A stretch of DNA of 46,427 nucleotides from Lichtheimia corymbifera B2541 (GCA_000697475.1 JNEU01000252.1:1-46427); one strand, 5' to 3'; shown: positions 23,761 to 35,582, counted from the first letter of the stretch. Notes: generated by a model not told the origin, from the sequence alone. Program-made: numbers and translations.

Positions 23761-24453
23761 ACGTTTGGCTTTTTACACTCCTTGGGATGGGATCGGTGGT
23801 TTATCAATAGAAGGATGTCTGAGGAGTTCACTCAATGGCACGGACGATGGCGATCCAGGAACAAGAATGCGCTCTATTCCCTCTCTACCGGAACATAAGG
23901 CCCTTTATTGCTCAAGTGACGCCACAGCAAGACGTGAAGGTCTACATATGGATCCGTTCTTAGGACTATGACTGACGAGGATATATTGCGGTTGGTGTCG
24001 CGATGCTTCCGTTGGGTTATTGGCGACGTTGAATCCAAGGACTCAAGAATGTGACGCAGCGGTGTCTTGGTGCTTCGCAAGATATGCAAGAGTAAGTCCG
24101 ATTATTTTATGCGTTCTTTGTGGTACACTGAATCTAATATATACTCTTCTTATTGTTAGTGCCGACTCCATGATCCAAGTACTTGCCCAAAATCGTTCAT
24201 CAGCATTCAATGCATTGGGCGACGTCAAGGATGTGGCAACAAGTTCCCGACAAGCACAAGCCAATCTCCCAGTTGTCATGTGGATCCCAGATACAATGTG
24301 ATATTGTCCGGCTCGACCAGATGCATGAGCCAGTGCACAGGAATACGAGAGTGGAAGAAGAGCTTGCTCTAGTGAAGGTAAGAAAGGGATATGGTTTGGC
24401 ATCTCTTGTTGTGCATGTGAAACTAGCATGTACTAACGACCTATTTCATATAG

Positions 24454-25035
24454 AGGGAGGCAAAAGCTGTTCTCACATACGGAAGGGGATATTGGCCTAC
24501 ACTCAACCAGTCGTGGCGAGGAGCTAGCACAGGCTGAGGAGGGTAAGAAGTTGAATTCATCCCATGTTATCATTATCATACTAAAGATTCGGATCTTTCT
24601 TATAGTGGTGGATGAAGGCTCGTTGTGAACGTCGTCGCCCTATATGCGTTTGATGCTGGTATCGACATGAAGAGTGCACGATTCGTGATGCATGTTGAAG
24701 GCTCGTCCAGTGTCATCGATTACATACAGGAGACTGGGCGAGCCGGGAGGGATGGTCATGATGCTGAATGTATCCTATTTGCCAACCAGCATACACAACA
24801 AGAACTTGGACGCAAGGTGCCTCCTGCAATGCGTGATATCACATACCAGAATAATACAACAGATCACAGGATTGAAACTGGTAGAAGACTCGAGCTGGCG
24901 AAGCTTTTGATTTCAGATGCTTGCATATGCAAGCGTCTGCAATGGAAGGATGTCATATATACATGCTCGTGTATCCAGTATGGCAAGAATACAAGGCTGT
25001 GCGATTTCTGGGGGTCAGTGCGGTGTCCGAAATGA
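24454..25035 (+). pseudogene. RecQ-family DNA helicase fragment, frameshifted
   Basis: The piece from 24628 carries the hallmark end of the helicase core: a Walker-distal segment (ALYAFDAGID), then RFVMHVEGSSSVIDY, then QETGRAGRDG (motif VI, ATP-binding arginine finger region). A Cys cluster (CSC..LCDF) as in the RecQ zinc domain follows, ending at the stop at 25033-25035. An upstream piece at 24454-24543 (TSRGEELAQAEE in one frame) is bounded by plausible splice signals (TATAG before, GGTAAG after), and a TTATAG acceptor precedes 24606. Reading W-MKARC into NVVALYAF needs a one-base shift near 24628, so the copy is broken. The N-terminal half of the helicase (Walker A, DEAH) was not found. 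Sequence at 24159-24378 may be another remnant exon. Such fragments are common near fungal repeats and subtelomeres. Confidence 0.7.
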
Positions 25036-25115
25036 TGAATTTCATGTGGAATCACTACGACCCACAATATCCTCTCACCGCCTGGCCCGTGCCTGAGGAC
25101 ACTTATCATAAGTGA

Positions 25116-26494
25116 ACGTCCGACTCAGCGTCTCCTTCTACAACAAAAACAATTGCAAAACATAAAAGCACAAAAAAATGATGTATACATTATCTTCCCC
25201 GATTCTCTCTCCCTGCTGTGCCCTTCTTTTACCCTTGGGGCCCTTGTAAAATAAAATCACATCCTTGTTCCCCTTTAAAGTGAAGCTGCTTATCATTGAT
25301 GCATATCACACTTGACGACTTTTTGATGTCGGGTCGACATTTTACGAGCCTCTGGGAGGTATAAAGAACCTAGAATTCCAATGATAATATTGCAATGAGT
25401 CTATTGTCAGCGCGCGAGTCAGTATGATTCTGATGTAATCTATGCTATTTTGCATACAATCCTACCGCAGCAACCATCATCATCCTGTGCAACCTGTCAA
25501 CATGCACAAGCAGTAACAATATCATCAATTTCATACCCATTGTCAAAAACATGTGTTTCTGATTCCTGGCACAGTTTATATAGCAAAGGAACTTTGGTAT
25601 GGACGATTGTCCGTTCTCGTTCCCTTTTAATAGTGCTGATGCTATTGATGGTGCTGTATGCTGGCCTTTGGACGTTTAATAAATCCAGGGCTTTGACGAT
25701 GGCCAGTAGAGTAATAAGTTGAGGATTTGTCATTCAGGCTGAGGCTGTATGAATGATTTGGGATCTTTGCGGTTAATGTGTGTGTGTGTGTGTGTGGGTG
25801 TGGGTGGGTGGGTGGGTGGAGGTGGCCAAGACGGCTCTTGGTGATGTCCAATGACCGATACACAGGATATACAGGCTCGGTAATAAGGGGGAAAAGGATA
25901 AAGAACACATGCTACGTTTATGGAATACCTGTTTTTGCTCATTCATCCATGCATACACAAAAAGGAAATTGCATAGATGATATGGTTTGCTTTTTTCAAT
26001 CATCCAATTTGTCGTGGTTACCATTGTTGTTTCTAGAACAATGTCGTACGCAAAAGTATTGCTGCTGTCATTGTCGCGAGGGATCGTCCGTTCTAAACGA
26101 GGAGTTCACGTTTTCTTTTCCCAATTTAGAAATAGAGGTGGAAATCCAAGTGGAAGCCCCTTTTACACACCGCAGGGAATGAGGGCATCAATGACAGGAT
26201 TCCTTTCTCCATGCAACTACGTTTTCATTTATGGTATCATTGCTTTTCGATAAATAAAACTTTTATTCTCCACAATAGGATAATTAGGTGGGGATGATGT
26301 AATAACGCTATATGGTATGGTACATACATGTCCGACGACTAAGCATTGACGTTGCAATATGTACATGCATCAGGGCAATCCGATCTTCATCATGCATGTA
26401 GCACAAGGATAAGCTCTCTTTTTCTCTCTCAGATAAAATCGTTGCGCATTTTGAGCTCTCCTTGCCACCTCCTTTCTTCCATCCTACGCATAAA
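25116..26494. other. Intergenic with a GT/GGGT microsatellite
   Basis: No gene recognised between the helicase fragment and the HET gene. Several short frames exist only because of low-complexity DNA. The 3' part (26340-26494) must hold the promoter of the HET gene. Confidence 0.5.
25777..25819 (+). repeat. GT and GGGT simple repeat
   Basis: (GT)n passes into GGGTGTGGGTGGGTGGGTGG. G-runs of three spaced by one or two bases could form a G-quadruplex on this strand. Confidence 0.85.
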
Positions 26495-27956
26495 ATGGGG
26501 TGCTGTGCATCTAAGAATGACGATTTCTACAACGAGGTATGCAACAACCAGCACATCGTATGCTCAACACCAGTCTAACATCATGTTGTGTTGTTTTACT
26601 ACCATCAAAGAAAGAGGATTATGATGATGAACCCTACTCCAAGGAAGAATCCGCCACCATTGTGGATCCTGAGGATTACTTACATGACGATCTGAAAGGC
26701 GTACCATCTCTATTAAACCACCCTCACTTTTTATTGCTTTATGTGCCAAACAAAGAAGAAGAAAAGACCAAGATGAGACTCGTCAAGCCTTCCACCGATC
26801 CTATTCATCGAAGACGTATTATGAAACGGGTTTTTACTGAGAGTGGTGGTGATGATAATGATGTTCCCTTACCGCATTATGCCTTGTCCCATCTCTGGAA
26901 AACATCCAAGCATGGTGATCAGTGGGAGGACATTGGCCTTTATGTGGATGACGAATATGGAAGCCCTGTGGAGCCAGTATCCATGCGACCTGAAAAGCGA
27001 GACACTATCCTTGCACTGCTGCGCGATCATCCTGGTAGTTACTGGTGGATCGACGTGTTATGTGCACGCACAGATACCCCCTTGGATATTATGGGCGATA
27101 TTTACGCTCAATGTTCAAGATGTTATGCCATGATTGATTGCGATGATAAAACGATACCCGAAATTAGAGATTACATGGACCGTATCCCTGATCAAGAGAG
27201 CTACTGGAGCAAGCGCCTCAAACGCCTAAAAGTGGATGACCCACAATATGAGTATACCTTTCAGCAGTATAAGCAAGCCGTGGATGTCTTGGACACGTTT
27301 ATGGAACGCGATTGGTGGAAGCGTGTGTGGACATGGCAAGAGATGGTGCTACCCCGAGAAGTGATATTTTTGGCAGAAACGGCAAATCAAGTATCAGGCA
27401 CACATATGCTGGATATGCGATTACTTGCTCGTCTTGAGAAAAATCTACAAACGGAGTCATTCCGTATACCAGGTATATACATATACTCAACGCTTTACAT
27501 GCAATCAACAACTCACATGTTTTATATATAGGCAAACCATTGAAACGCACTGGGAGTGCCCGTTTGTTGGAAATGAAACGATCACGTGAAGCGGGTGAAG
27601 CCTTTCGTGATGAAAGGATCTCGTTATGGACATTGAACCACTTGTTCAAGGCCTTTGAACGATCTTCGAGACGATGCATGGATCCAGTGGATTACGTGTA
27701 TGGTGTGCTCGGCGTATTAGGATTCAAGATACCCAGGATGGCTGATCCCCAACAAGTGTGGCATTGCTTTTTCACCGAGCTTGATAATTTTCTTACCGAT
27801 GTCAAAAGGCGCTCAATGATTGATCAGCGAGATGAAATGTTTGCCGCCATAGGCGTTAATCAGGATATGAAAAATTTCGACTTACAGGCTGCAACATGCA
27901 TGTCTGATGTATATACAGGGTTGCTGGATATCGATATGTTTACAGTCATGTTTTAA
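26495..27956 (+). CDS. HET-domain protein with N-terminal MGCC lipidation motif (442 aa)
   Basis: Three exons: 26495-26536, 26611-27472 and 27532-27956. Introns are GTATGC..AAAG and GTATAT..ATAG, and the joined frame is 443 codons including stop. HET hallmarks are in order: YALSHLW (104-110), WWIDVLCAR (159-167) with the following DIMGDIYAQC, and WWKRVWTWQE..VIF near 260. HET domains in other fungi trigger the death reaction in incompatible cell fusions; the role in this lineage is not established. The tiny first exon reads MGCCASK. Gly2 with Ser6 fits N-myristoylation, and Cys3/Cys4 fit palmitoylation, so membrane anchoring is predicted. No transmembrane segment or WD/NACHT partner domain is seen. 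The start is fixed by this motif and the short spliced exon. It stands alone between the repeat-rich array and PRP40. Confidence 0.85.
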
Positions 27957-28435
27957 GATGTCGACAATAATGATGTAGCAGGGACTAAAAAAGCAATAAA
28001 AGTGTCAAGTTGAATTATCTTGTACTACGTCGCGTGCGTTGCCAGCTTTGTTACAAACAGGCACAGAATTTTTTTGGGGGGGGCAACGGGAATAGTGCCG
28101 TATATGAATGAGACAACCAATAAATCACAAAAGATGAACGTGTATACATTTATTAGACGAGATCATATGGGATGAGTATGGATTGGAATACGTAATCAGG
28201 ATGAGTGATAGGTGCAGGAAGGATAAGGAAGTCTCTTTATGACCCGTGGAGTGTGTTGTGCTGGAGGATGAAAAAAAGTCAGGTGACATCTCATGCCGGG
28301 AATATAGCCGCTAGAGCCGTTCCGATTTCGGAGACTGGGGAATTTAGCCACTGTGTGCGTTGTTTCTGCGCGTGCGTATACTTTTTTTCTTGAACACGCA
28401 TCGTCGACTTGCTTGTAGACAGTTTTTCATTTACA
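27957..28435. other. Spacer between HET gene and PRP40
   Basis: It holds the 3' end of the HET gene (AATAAAAGTG near 27994) and the PRP40 promoter. A T-run followed by eight or more G lies at 28070-28083. No further gene. Confidence 0.5.
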
Positions 28436-31290
28436 ATGTATAACGGCCAGTATCCTCCACCCGTACGTCTCTATCTGCATCTCTTTTTGATCTGTTCTTC
28501 TTTTCTCAACTGACCGATTATATCGATAATAGCCCCATGGTGGTTTTCAGGGCAGTCCACCTGTTTCGCCATCTATGGGATCGCCTTGGCAACGACCTCC
28601 ATCTGATACACATACACCACCCATACCACCCTCAGGAGTAAGTTTTTATATTCAACTCAATGACGCAGAGGCTCACGATCGTTCTCTCTCTCTCTCTATT
28701 TATAGCCTGTATGGCGAGAACATCAAAACGCTCAAGGAAAGAAATATTGGTTCAACACAGTAACGCGACAGAGTACGTGGGAAAAACCAGAGGAGCTGCT
28801 TACTCCAGAAGAGAAGGCATTGATGAGTTGCCCTTGGAAGGAATATAAAACCCCAGAGGGAAAGACGTATTACAGCAATACCCAGACAAAGGAATCACGT
28901 TGGGTCATACCCGAGGATTATAAAGGTAAATTCACCCAAATAGGTACATCAATTCTTCTTATTGGAGATCTCATTGCTTGCTATTATAGAACTTCGTGAT
29001 AAAGCAGAACAAGCCAAAGAACGAGCAGCAGCAGCAGCACAGGCACAAGCACAAGCAGCACAAGCAGAAGTGTACGTTATTTTTTATTGTGGCATGATTT
29101 TTTATTACGACTACGCATGGGAAAAAACACTTACACACCGTTGCTTAGTTCATCTCGACCTTCCCCTATACCAGGTACAGGTAGTGATGTGAGTGGTCCT
29201 CCTTCTTCAACAAGTACGCCTATGGGTACACCACAACAACAACGAGGTCCCATCCGTCAACCACCACCTAGTGCCACCCTTTTATCTCAAGTGCCCGCTG
29301 TGGAATTTGCTACCAAAGAAGAGGCAGAAAAGGCATTTGTCAAACTGTTACGAGAAACGGCAAGTATAGGATAGGATGGATGGGAGTTTTAAATGGGGAA
29401 AAAGGGATCATTTATATATATGTGGTATATTATTAGGGTGTGCGACCGGATTGGACGTGGGAACAAACGATGCGAGAAATTATCACCCATCCGATGTATC
29501 GTGCGTTACGTACAGCAGCTGAGCGAAAGGCGGCGTTTCATCAGTATATTGACAGGGAAGCCAAACGTGAACGTGTAAGCAAGCCATCCCAACGGTGATG
29601 ATGATCCTTGTGCTCACCTATTGATTAGGAACTACGTGAGGAACGAGAGACAAAACAGCGCGTGGCCTTTTTCCATATGCTTGAAAACACCAAAGACATC
29701 AAACCGTATACACGTTATCGTACAGCTGCCAAACTTTTATCACAACAATCCGCCTTCAACCAAGTCAAGTCTGACAGTCAACGCGAAGCCTATTTTGACG
29801 AATACGTGCACGGATTACAACGACGTGAAAAGGATCGACTTCGTGAATTACGCAAGAGCAGCATGGATCAGTTTGCCGACTTGTTACGCCACATGCCAGA
29901 AATCACCTACGAGACGGGATGGCCCATGGCGCAAGAACTCTACATGAAGCACCCCACATTTCAGAACCCCAAAGCCTTTGAAGGCATGGACAAGTTGGAT
30001 TTCTTGGTGGTGTATCAACAACACAGCAAAGAGTTATGGATGGCTCCCTTTGATGACTTTGAACGACAAAAGCAACAAAAAAGACGTCAACATCGGAAAG
30101 CACGTGATGCATTCAAGGTGAGTGGGTGGAGTGAGCACGGACCACAGAGTATATTTTTAATCATCCGAAAACTCTATTTTTGAAAATAGACGCTACTCGA
30201 TGAGTATTACCAAAAAGGGGTGATCAACGCACGGACCCTATGGAAGGAACTTTATCCGCACATCAAGGAGGATCCTCGGTACTTGGATCTCTTGGGCATT
30301 CCTGACTCCTCTCCCCTCGATCTCTTTTGGGACATGTTGGATGACTTGGATGAGAAATTGTATCATGAGAAGAAGGCGGTGTATGATGTGCTCAAGGTAA
30401 GACAGGACAATGATCATCACGTGGACACACTCAAGCTAACGTATATTTATCTAGCAACATGACTTTGAAGTGACCGTGGATACAAAGTTTGAAGAATACC
30501 GTGGCATTCTGGATCAAGATCCAACTCTCAAGGACCGTGCTACTGAAAGCAACATCAAGATAATCTTTGATCATGTAAGTTTACATTCCCTCCCTATCCT
30601 CATGTACCCTCCCTAATATGGATATATGCCTAGCTTCAAAACAAGGCAGTGCATCGACTCAAGGAAGAAAAACGACGTCAAGAAAGGAAACTGAGAAAAA
30701 AGATGGATGCATTACGTTATGCCATGAAACATTTGGATCCCCCTGTGAATGTTGAGGATACTTGGGAAGTCGTGATGCCTCGTATTGAACATTTACCCGA
30801 GTACCAAGCCATTGACTCTGAGCAAGCAAGAATGGAAGCTTTTGAAAAGTTTATCAAACGACTCAAGGTACAAAAAAGAAACTGGGTATATGTGTGTGTA
30901 TATTTGCTCATGGGATTTTTGTTGCTTGTAGGAGAAACAAATGGAGCAAGATGATGAGGAAGAAGAGGGAATGATCAAGGAAGAAGATGAAGCCTATTAT
31001 TCTAAAAGCCATCATCATGGACGATCGCATAGCTCTCGTAGATACAAGTATGCCCGACGTGATTCGGACCGAGAAGATGAATTGGGATATGATGAAGAAA
31101 GAAGGAAAAAGAGGGTAAGTTCGTTTGGAATGGAGGAGGAGGTGCGTGTGTATATCATTTAACGGTGTTTCTTTAGCGTCAAATGATGGCCCATCGAGAA
31201 AGCTTGGACCAGCCATTAGCTGGAGGGCATTCAAGTGCAGAGGAAGGTGAAGCTTTGGACGATTATGAAAATGATCCGCGTCGACGATAG
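28436..31290 (+). CDS. PRP40: PRP40: U1 snRNP splicing factor, two WW and about six FF domains (703 aa)
   Basis: Twelve exons: 28436-28462, 28551-28637, 28706-28925, 28990-29071, 29149-29359, 29437-29574, 29629-30117, 30190-30396, 30455-30574, 30634-30867, 30932-31114, 31177-31290. Joined length is 2112 nt, in frame throughout. After a Pro-rich start come two WW domains (W41..W63..P66 and W82..W104..P107). A Gln/Ala linker follows, then FF domains from about 190 to 640 (e.g. [61 protein letters not shown]). The tail is charged and Arg/Glu-rich. PRP40 bridges the U1 snRNP at the 5' splice site to the branch-point protein and to the RNA polymerase II tail. Size and domain order fit the family. 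Intron 5 (29360-29436) starts with GC (GCAAGT) rather than GT: only this choice keeps ETGVRPDW in frame. Confidence 0.93.
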
Positions 31291-31360
31291 TTTTTCTTTA
31301 AATAGTATTGACCAATAAAAAAAGTATTTTTTTATATCCAAACAAAAGGTATACTGCTAT
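31291..31360. terminator. Shared 3' region of convergent PRP40 and MOSC genes
   Basis: Only 70 bp separate the two stop codons. AATAAAAAAAG (31313 onward) and TTTTTTTATA on the plus strand could serve polyadenylation of PRP40. On the minus strand A/T-rich signals are less clear. The two transcripts must overlap or end within this gap. Confidence 0.5.
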
Positions 31361-32538
31361 TTAGTTATCATTCGAGCTTGATGATGATGGTGGTGGACCT
31401 ACAGGACGTTCAACCTTGTCTGCTGGGATTCTTTCCAGAATCTTTACAGGATCACCCACACGAATGGTACCTTTGGTGAGTGGTGCAGCATCCACACAAA
31501 AATAGCCTTGCTTGGGATTGGTGGTCAAGTTGCGTTTGACTTTGAGATAATCCAATACACCTGATTTGCCCCAGTCATCCTTGATACCAGTATCTTGATT
31601 GAAGCCAGGCACTATCCTTTTACATTAGTGACTCATCACACATACTCCCCCATGTCTCTTTTTATTACCTGTACAACGAGCTGTAGGTCGCATCACATAG
31701 AATGTCACTTCACCAATCCTTCATTCATCATCATGAGTCATACTATTCCCTCAAAGGTCATTATTTGAACTACTTACTGGACGACAAGCCATTCATCTTC
31801 ATCCCACGCAACGGTGCCAGAAATGGTGAGGTTATTGCGGAATCGGTCAATAGGAATGGATTGGCCCTTGCTTAATCCTGATTGTATCAAGTTGCCATTG
31901 ACGTCTTCAAGACTAGACTCGCATCCAAATGAAATGGGAGATGAATCGGAAAATGCAGTGTGAATGCCAGGTAATCGATCATGAGAAGGTCGTGAATAAT
32001 CTTGTTCATCAATCGCCACTAATCGTGCTGGAGGTACATCCGGTCCTACGCCTCCCATGCCTCCATCATCACTGTGTGGATTCATTTGGTTATGTTGTCG
32101 ATGATCCTTGAAGAATTTGCCAATCCATGCTGCTGCTGCATCACCCATGTCATAGGCCGTGATGGTATCCTTCCATACGGTGACGGTGAGTCGGTTGTTT
32201 TCTTCTTTGGGAGGTGTCAAGGGCAGTGTCAAATCAGGTTGGCCTGGGCCTGTCAATGTCAACGTGTCGTTTTCAACATCCACCAAAGGACGGATCAAAG
32301 CCATCGAAGAGTATTTGCTATTAGATACGTGTCAATAATGCAACATGGATCTAGCCTGCAGTTGTGTATAGTACCGTTGAGTAATAAAACGCTTGTTGCT
32401 TTCTTCAATAAACATGAATCGTCGATCGTGCTTGGGTCCAAGTGCACCAATCTCGCATTCGTCAAGTTGAACACAGTGACATGACTTTACAGGGTAAATG
32501 CGAATAGCAGAAAGGGTGGGTTGTGCTGCAACAGGCAT
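31361..32538 (-). CDS. MOSC-domain protein, mARC-like molybdenum cofactor enzyme (334 aa)
   Basis: Four exons on the minus strand: 32538-32375, 32317-31778, 31718-31669 and 31611-31361. Introns are GTACTA..ATAG, GTAAGT..GAAG and GTAATA..ATAG, and the frame is 335 codons including stop. The N-terminal beta-barrel domain starts AIRIYPVKSC and contains DRRFMF and RFITQR. The MOSC domain follows with TAFSDSSPISF, DRFRNNLTISG, DEDEW, then RPTARCTVPG..TG (Cys250 is the probable molybdenum ligand). The end has GYFCVDA and GDPVKIL. Family members (YcbX, mARC) reduce N-hydroxylated compounds using an electron chain, or carry sulfur. No ferredoxin domain is attached, so it is closer to mARC than to YcbX. 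The Ser/Pro-rich tail is not conserved in the family. No clear mitochondrial leader is seen. Convergent with PRP40. Confidence 0.87.
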
Positions 32539-33093
32539 CGTTTGCCGTGAGAAAAAAAGAGCAAGAAAAAGAGAAAGAGAGAAAGAGTCGGACTCACACA
32601 CACACCCCTTTGCATGCAAAGTGCTGTTTATGCTCACGTGTCTGATTGGGCCGACCAATGCAATGGCTGGTTGATGGTGCAATTGATAACCATACTTTTG
32701 GTTCCACATATTCCTCCACACAAACACGTTACAAAGGATCAGGGTGACACATGTTTATGCACGATGATTGAAATAAGCTCGTTGTCATGGTGATGATAAT
32801 AATACAGTCACGTGGTGTGTGACCCGCATGATGTTGGCAACTTCCCAGCACTATCCCAAGATCTTCACAACTGCGAACTTTGTAATAGTGAACCAAGCCA
32901 GGATCATCTACAGATGAGGCTTCAATATGTGAAGAGCATTCGCATTTATTCTCAAAGCAGGCCATAGGATAACTTTGCCCATTAAATGCCATCATCAGAA
33001 AGAAGGTTTTATCAATGCATGTACACAGACAAGACGGTCTATGTAGTCAAAGTGCCAAAGACATGTATGTAGGTAAGGTTTCTATCATCCTTG
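32539..33093. other. Intergenic; MOSC promoter, purine-rich tract
   Basis: A GA-rich tract (32560-32595) and a short CA repeat (32596-32610) lie just upstream of the MOSC start, read as a CT-rich leader on the coding strand. Beyond that no gene is recognised. Confidence 0.5.
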
Positions 33094-33437
33094 CTAGTAG
33101 CCCCTGGGGACACAGAAAGGCATATCCATCGTTTCTGGGGAAAAAATGAATTTTTCGCAGTGAGTCAAGTATGACCAAAATACACGTCGTGTAGTAGCTC
33201 ACGTACGAAGCTCGTTAAATTTGAACAAGCACTTTGGATCATCGTTACACTTTTGCTGATCTGAAATCTCGCTACAATATTCGTGTATCTTGTTATAGGC
33301 ATCTAGTTCATCCTGATCGTTCCGCTTAATAATGGCACCCGAAATGGCGTTGGCCATAAAAACGACGAGAGAAAATGGTGCCGGCGTTGGCCATAAAAAC
33401 GACGAGAGAAAATGGTGCCGGCAAAAGAAATTTTCAT
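33094..33437 (-). pseudogene. Small secreted four-cysteine protein 1 (frame broken by leader rearrangement)
   Basis: The mature part reads SGAIIKRNDQ..YCSEISDQQKCNDDPKCLFKFNEL, then an intron (33135-33206, GTACGT..CCAG, phase 1), then a short second exon with MDMPFC. Cysteine spacing is C-x8-C-x5-C-x14-C. An ATG at 33435-33437 starts a fine signal-peptide beginning (MKISFAG), but it is out of frame with the hydrophobic part FSLVVFMANA. A 37 bp tandem duplication sits in exactly this leader. Translation from the inner ATG (MANAISG) would give a leaderless protein. It is related by intron position and cysteine pattern to 34478-34763 and 35583-35855. Function unknown. Confidence 0.65.
33349..33422. 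repeat. 37 bp perfect tandem duplication in the leader of the secreted gene
   Basis: Units are 33349-33385 and 33386-33422, each starting GTTGGCCATAAAAACGACG. Thirty-seven is not a multiple of three, so the duplication changes the reading frame of the signal peptide. Confidence 0.95.
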
Positions 33438-34100
33438 CTTGAGTAATAAAGAAGGTATAATACTCACTACAACATGATGATGGCATTGTATTTATATATC
33501 CCCCCCCTTATGGACACCAAAGTCTTTTGTTGTTGATATATATGGCGTAATATGGCACTTTTTACATATCCTTCTGCAGCAACTGGAATATGCAAGTTTT
33601 ACTGCACCATTTATTCCGAGGAACAGAAGCGTGTATGCACGTTCGCCGAAAGACTGAGCATTACTTTGGTCTACATGCACTATGCAACACCTCCTGAATG
33701 TTCCAAAGACAGCACACACATATACACGGAGGAACCCTTCTCATATAGCAAATGGCGTAAAATAGATACGCCCATCCAAGACGTCGTACGCCACTGTAAT
33801 CTGTATCCTGGCTCCTGAAGCTTCTTTTCAAACACACCATCATGGTTTCGATCCCACCTACTCCTCTGCAACGGAACCGAGGGTGATTCTTCAAAATCAG
33901 CAGCAGTATGTAAGGAACGAAAGCCAGATGATGCCCTTGATATTTTGTAGCCGAAAGAGCACATCAATAGCCCATACCATCCAATGATGCTATTATGAAT
34001 GGGTCAAGAAGGTCATTCCAATTGAGGAATTGAATAATGGTATATGTAATAATTGAGAATAGACAAGGGAACAAGCAATTGCACCTCGGTAATATTTCAC

Positions 34101-34300
34101 TCATTCTTCTTTCTTGTCTGGAGCATAAACACAAGAGGATTCACCGTCATCCTCTTAGAGCACATGAAAATGAAAATCATCAAAAAACACCATTCACTCA
34201 TCCACACGTTGCTTGGAATGAGCACAAACGTTTTCATCATCGAAGATTATCATGTATGTTCTCTTCATCCCCACTACTAGGAATGGCGTTTTGAGCACAT
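34101..34300 (-). pseudogene. Remnant of a four-cysteine secreted protein gene (orphan second exon)
   Basis: 34101-34153 is nearly the same as exon 2 of the intact gene at 35583-35855 and has the same length (53 nt); it encodes DDGESSCVYAPDKKEE. A candidate end of exon 1 (ENVCAHSKQ) lies upstream near 34203-34230, with GTGTGG as donor and CTAAG as acceptor. No signal peptide or first two cysteines could be placed, so the copy is probably dead. The flank beyond its stop is also duplicated (34079-34100 and 35567-35582). Confidence 0.55.
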
Positions 34301-34477
34301 GCAAAGGGAAGAAGAACTTGGATGTAGATAGGCCTGCATCATGTATCAAGCTTTTACCAGAGAGAGTAATCTCTTTATGATACTTTGCTTTTGGAAAATA
34401 CCGTTGTCTGCTGAGGGCGATATCGCTCAATAGGCGCAAAATTACATTTATGTCCATGTTTCATACTACTACAGCTG

Positions 34478-34763
34478 TTAATGCGCTTGCGACTGCGCCT
34501 TATTTGGATCAGATATGCAGCTTTGGCCACCGAAAGCATCTAAAAGATAAATTCCATGATTAGCCAAGAATTAATAGCGCATTCTCTGATACTGTAACTC
34601 ACCAGCTTCGAGTCTACATGTAGGTTTCTGTTCGCACTGATCATGAGGAGTTCTTCTACATTGTCGTGCTGGAGAATCTGGTGGAGGTCTAGGAGGACGA
34701 CCCAAAGCTGTGCTCGCCATGGAAATAACCAAAGAGGGCGGTGATGGCAAAAGTGACTTTCAT
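34478..34763 (-). pseudogene. Small secreted four-cysteine protein 2 (leader out of frame by one base)
   Basis: Exon 1 is 34763-34603, the intron 34540-34602 (GTGAGT..TTAG, phase 1) and exon 2 34539-34478. The cysteine spacing C-x7-C-x5-C-x11-C is the same as in the intact paralogue: CRRTPHDQCEQKPTC, intron, then FGGQSC. ATG at 34761-34763 starts a signal-peptide-like MKVTFAITALFG, but a base near 34721 puts it out of frame with MASTALGRPP and the mature part. Starting at the inner ATG would give a protein without leader. Either it is pseudogenised or a sequencing error lies in the leader. Confidence 0.65.
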
Positions 34764-35582
34764 GTTGAATAAAGAATAGATGTGCATCACACCGTACGCA
34801 TCACGGCATTATAAATACTGTATTCGCTGGCGTCCAAAGTCGATTTTACGGCATACGGCAACTCCTATGACACCCTCATGCAAGGAGTACTGGCATTGAA
34901 CATGGCGTAAATCAATCTATGACATTTGGAAGTTGATTCCAACTATGAATCCATGGAGCCTAGCTTCCACTACACGACACAACAATGTGTGTGTATGTAT
35001 AGAAAACCAGGTTATAGTAGTGGGGTAAAAGAGCAAAAAGCCGTAAAACGAGACACGCCATCCCACAATTTGATTCTTGACCTACGCAAGCGTTGCTCGT
35101 CGCCTCCACAGGGCCCCCTTTTAAACCGCTGGGCATTACTTTATTGTTGATACTGAATTTCCAAAACAGCATGAATGGCCGAAATGTTGCTAAAGTACGA
35201 GCGGCTTAAAGAATACAGTGATCGCCACCAACGGGGATGCTGATCCATGTTTGTGTGTACCCCACATCCACCGCGCATCCTGCTCTCAACGCCACATCCT
35301 CCTATCAGAACCAAGAGGTGAGATTACCAAAATGAAATAACAAAAAGGGGAGGAGAAACTAAAGCCGCCAAAGTTGCTTCTATGTACCAGGTGCCCCTCA
35401 TCTATTGTCAATGGGGAGGAGGCATATCTGTGCACTTTACATGCTGTCAGTAATAACCCCAAAATCATTCAATACTGCTCAATATTATGTATGTGCCAAA
35501 CAAGCTCATTCTATTTATTGGGTAAGCGAGACAAAGAACGAAAGACGAACGGGGCAGGGATCAATCAGTTGCATGATATCAC

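Noticed and set aside
25642..26024. Frames rich in Thr-His or Pro-Thr-His
   Set aside because: They are translations of the GT/GGGT microsatellite.
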